In this document: in pieces, positions 63,074 to 64,000 of the stretch
How the letters are laid out: the number at the start of each line of letters is the position of its first letter
How positions within the stretch are numbered: the first letter of the stretch is position 1
Assembly: GCF_016917755.1 (NCBI RefSeq)
Contig: NZ_CP070326.1
Location: 6,634,001 to 6,698,000 of the forward strand
Origin: Streptomyces noursei
GTDB lineage: Bacteria > Actinomycetota > Actinomycetes > Streptomycetales > Streptomycetaceae
Direction: 5' to 3'
DNA: 64,000 bases
Translations under genes and position numbers: made by a program
The notes under the pieces: generated by a model
What the model was told of the DNA's origin: nothing
The model's input: only the letters and a program-made list of their open reading frames with translations
Databases searched by the model: none

Positions 63074-64000
63074 GTGACCGCTCTGGCCCGCTGGTGCCTC
63101 AGGCGCCGCCTCGTGGTGATCCTCCTCTGGCTGGCCGCGGTCACCGGGACGGCCGCCGCGGCTGGCCTGGCCGGATCCGCGTACTCCACCGACTACGGGG
63201 TCCCCGGCACCGAATCCGGGCGGGCCGGCGCGCTGCTGGCGAAGGCGTTCCCGGACCGCGCCGGGGACACCGACACCATCGTCTGGCACACCGCCACCGG
63301 GAGCGTCCGTTCCGCCGCGGTCCGCGCGACCATGGCGCACACCCTGGCCGAGGTCGCCGAGCTGCCCGGCGTCGCCGGCGTGCAGAGCCCCTACGGCACC
63401 GGCGGCGGCCGGCAGATCAGCCACGACGGCCACACCGCCTACGCCTCGGTGAGCTTCCGCAGCGCGCCCGACGACCTGCCCGCGGCCCAGGCCCGCGCGG
63501 TCGTCAGCACCGCCCGGGCGGCGGCCGGCAACGGCCTCCAGGTCGAGCTGGGCGGCGCCGGGATCGCCGTCACCCAGGCGCCGCACGAGCGGCTGCCGGA
63601 GCTCATCGGGCTGGTCGCGGCGGCCGTGGTGCTCTTCCTCGCCTTCGGGTCGCTCGCCGCGACCCTGCTGCCGATCGTCACCGCGCTGGCCGCGGTCGGC
63701 ACCGCCGCCGCCGGCATCAGCCTGCTCGGCCACGTCATGACCGTCGCCGACTTCGCCCCGATGCTGGGCACGCTGATCGGCCTCGGCGTGGGCATCGACT
63801 ACGCGCTCTTCATCGTCACCCGCCACCGCAAGGGACTGCGCGCCGGACTCTCCGTCCAGGAGTCCGCCGAACGCGCCGTGGCGGTATCCGGGCGCGCGGT
63901 GGTCTTCGCCGGCGCCACCGTCTGCATCGCCCTGCTCGGCATGCTCACCCTGCGGCTGGGCTTCCTCAACGGGGTCGCGCTGGCCGCCTCGCTCACCGTC
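63074..64000 (+). CDS. MMPL-family transporter, N-terminal part (runs off the window)
   Basis: RND-type lipid or drug exporter of the MMPL family. The 309 visible residues start with a GTG (TALARWCLRRRLVVILLWL, TM1), an external domain opening STDYGVPGTESGRAGALLAKAFP, and membrane segments 2-6 including LVAAAVVLFLAFGSLAAT and GVGIDYALFIVTRHRKGLRAGLS, the conserved TM4 motif with GxGxDYxLF. Substrate unknown. The second half lies beyond 64000. Confidence 0.92.
   Translation, partial: MTALARWCLRRRLVVILLWLAAVTGTAAAAGLAGSAYSTDYGVPGTESGRAGALLAKAFPDRAGDTDTIVWHTATGSVRSAAVRATMAHTLAEVAELPGVAGVQSPYGTGGGRQISHDGHTAYASVSFRSAPDDLPAAQARAVVSTARAAAGNGLQVELGGAGIAVTQAPHERLPELIGLVAAAVVLFLAFGSLAATLLPIVTALAAVGTAAAGISLLGHVMTVADFAPMLGTLIGLGVGIDYALFIVTRHRKGLRAGLSVQESAERAVAVSGRAVVFAGATVCIALLGMLTLRLGFLNGVALAASLTV

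Overview
The window is chromosomal DNA from a Streptomyces, very probably S. noursei or a close relative. GC is very high, GTG starts and 4-bp ATGA/GTGA overlaps are common, and the gene set is typical of the genus (Scr1-type HTH/DUF397/ATPase module, gatC-gatA-gatB, ligA-rmdB, glycine-riboswitch gcvT). A complete albonoursin locus (albA-albB-albC), first described from S. noursei, lies at 39.5-41.2 kb. No rRNA, tRNA or CRISPR array was seen.

Layout. 0-5 kb: start of a glgX-type debranching enzyme (minus, runs off the window), two tandem lipoprotein L,D-transpeptidases, an enoyl-CoA hydratase, and an anti-sigma type ATPase. 5.4-7.6 kb: a small secreted protein, a DsbA-like thiol oxidoreductase and a CcdA-like membrane protein, apparently one redox operon. 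7.6-11.1 kb (minus): a small Cys/His protein, nadE, a GH25 muramidase without signal peptide, and a GT4 glycosyltransferase with an in-frame hexanucleotide repeat. 11.4-13.6 kb: an OmpR-type two-component pair. 13.7-17.4 kb: a BlaI repressor/M56 peptidase pair, divergent from DedA and two PAP2 phosphatases, with two perfect BlaI-type operators between them; this looks like control of undecaprenyl-phosphate recycling. At 17.87-18.04 kb a 162-bp palindromic MITE is inserted at a TA inside a stop codon.

18-23 kb (minus): sdaA, glyA, gcvH and gcvT, serine/glycine/C1 metabolism, headed by a tandem glycine riboswitch. 23.3-26 kb: a P-loop protein and two tandem SseB-like proteins. 26.3-34 kb: a five-gene Dpp/Opp peptide ABC transporter followed by a secreted M1 aminopeptidase. 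34-39 kb: a TRIC-like channel, a thioesterase, a cysteine desulfurase, a Tat-exported amidase and mnmA (desulfurase and MnmA are partners in tRNA s2U formation), closed by a strong terminator.

39.5-47 kb: the albonoursin genes, a membrane protein, gdhA, a LOG-like protein, an SDR, and a MarR regulator beside a 14-TM MFS pump with a palindromic operator. 47-57 kb: core genes (MetE-C-like protein, ligA, the GGDEF-EAL gene rmdB, gatC-gatA-80-aa protein-gatB). 57-64 kb: an F420-type oxidoreductase, a minus-strand operon of Scr1-type HTH, DUF397 and aldo/keto reductase divergent from an ATPase, a decayed Tat-exported phospholipase C pseudogene, and the start of an MMPL transporter.
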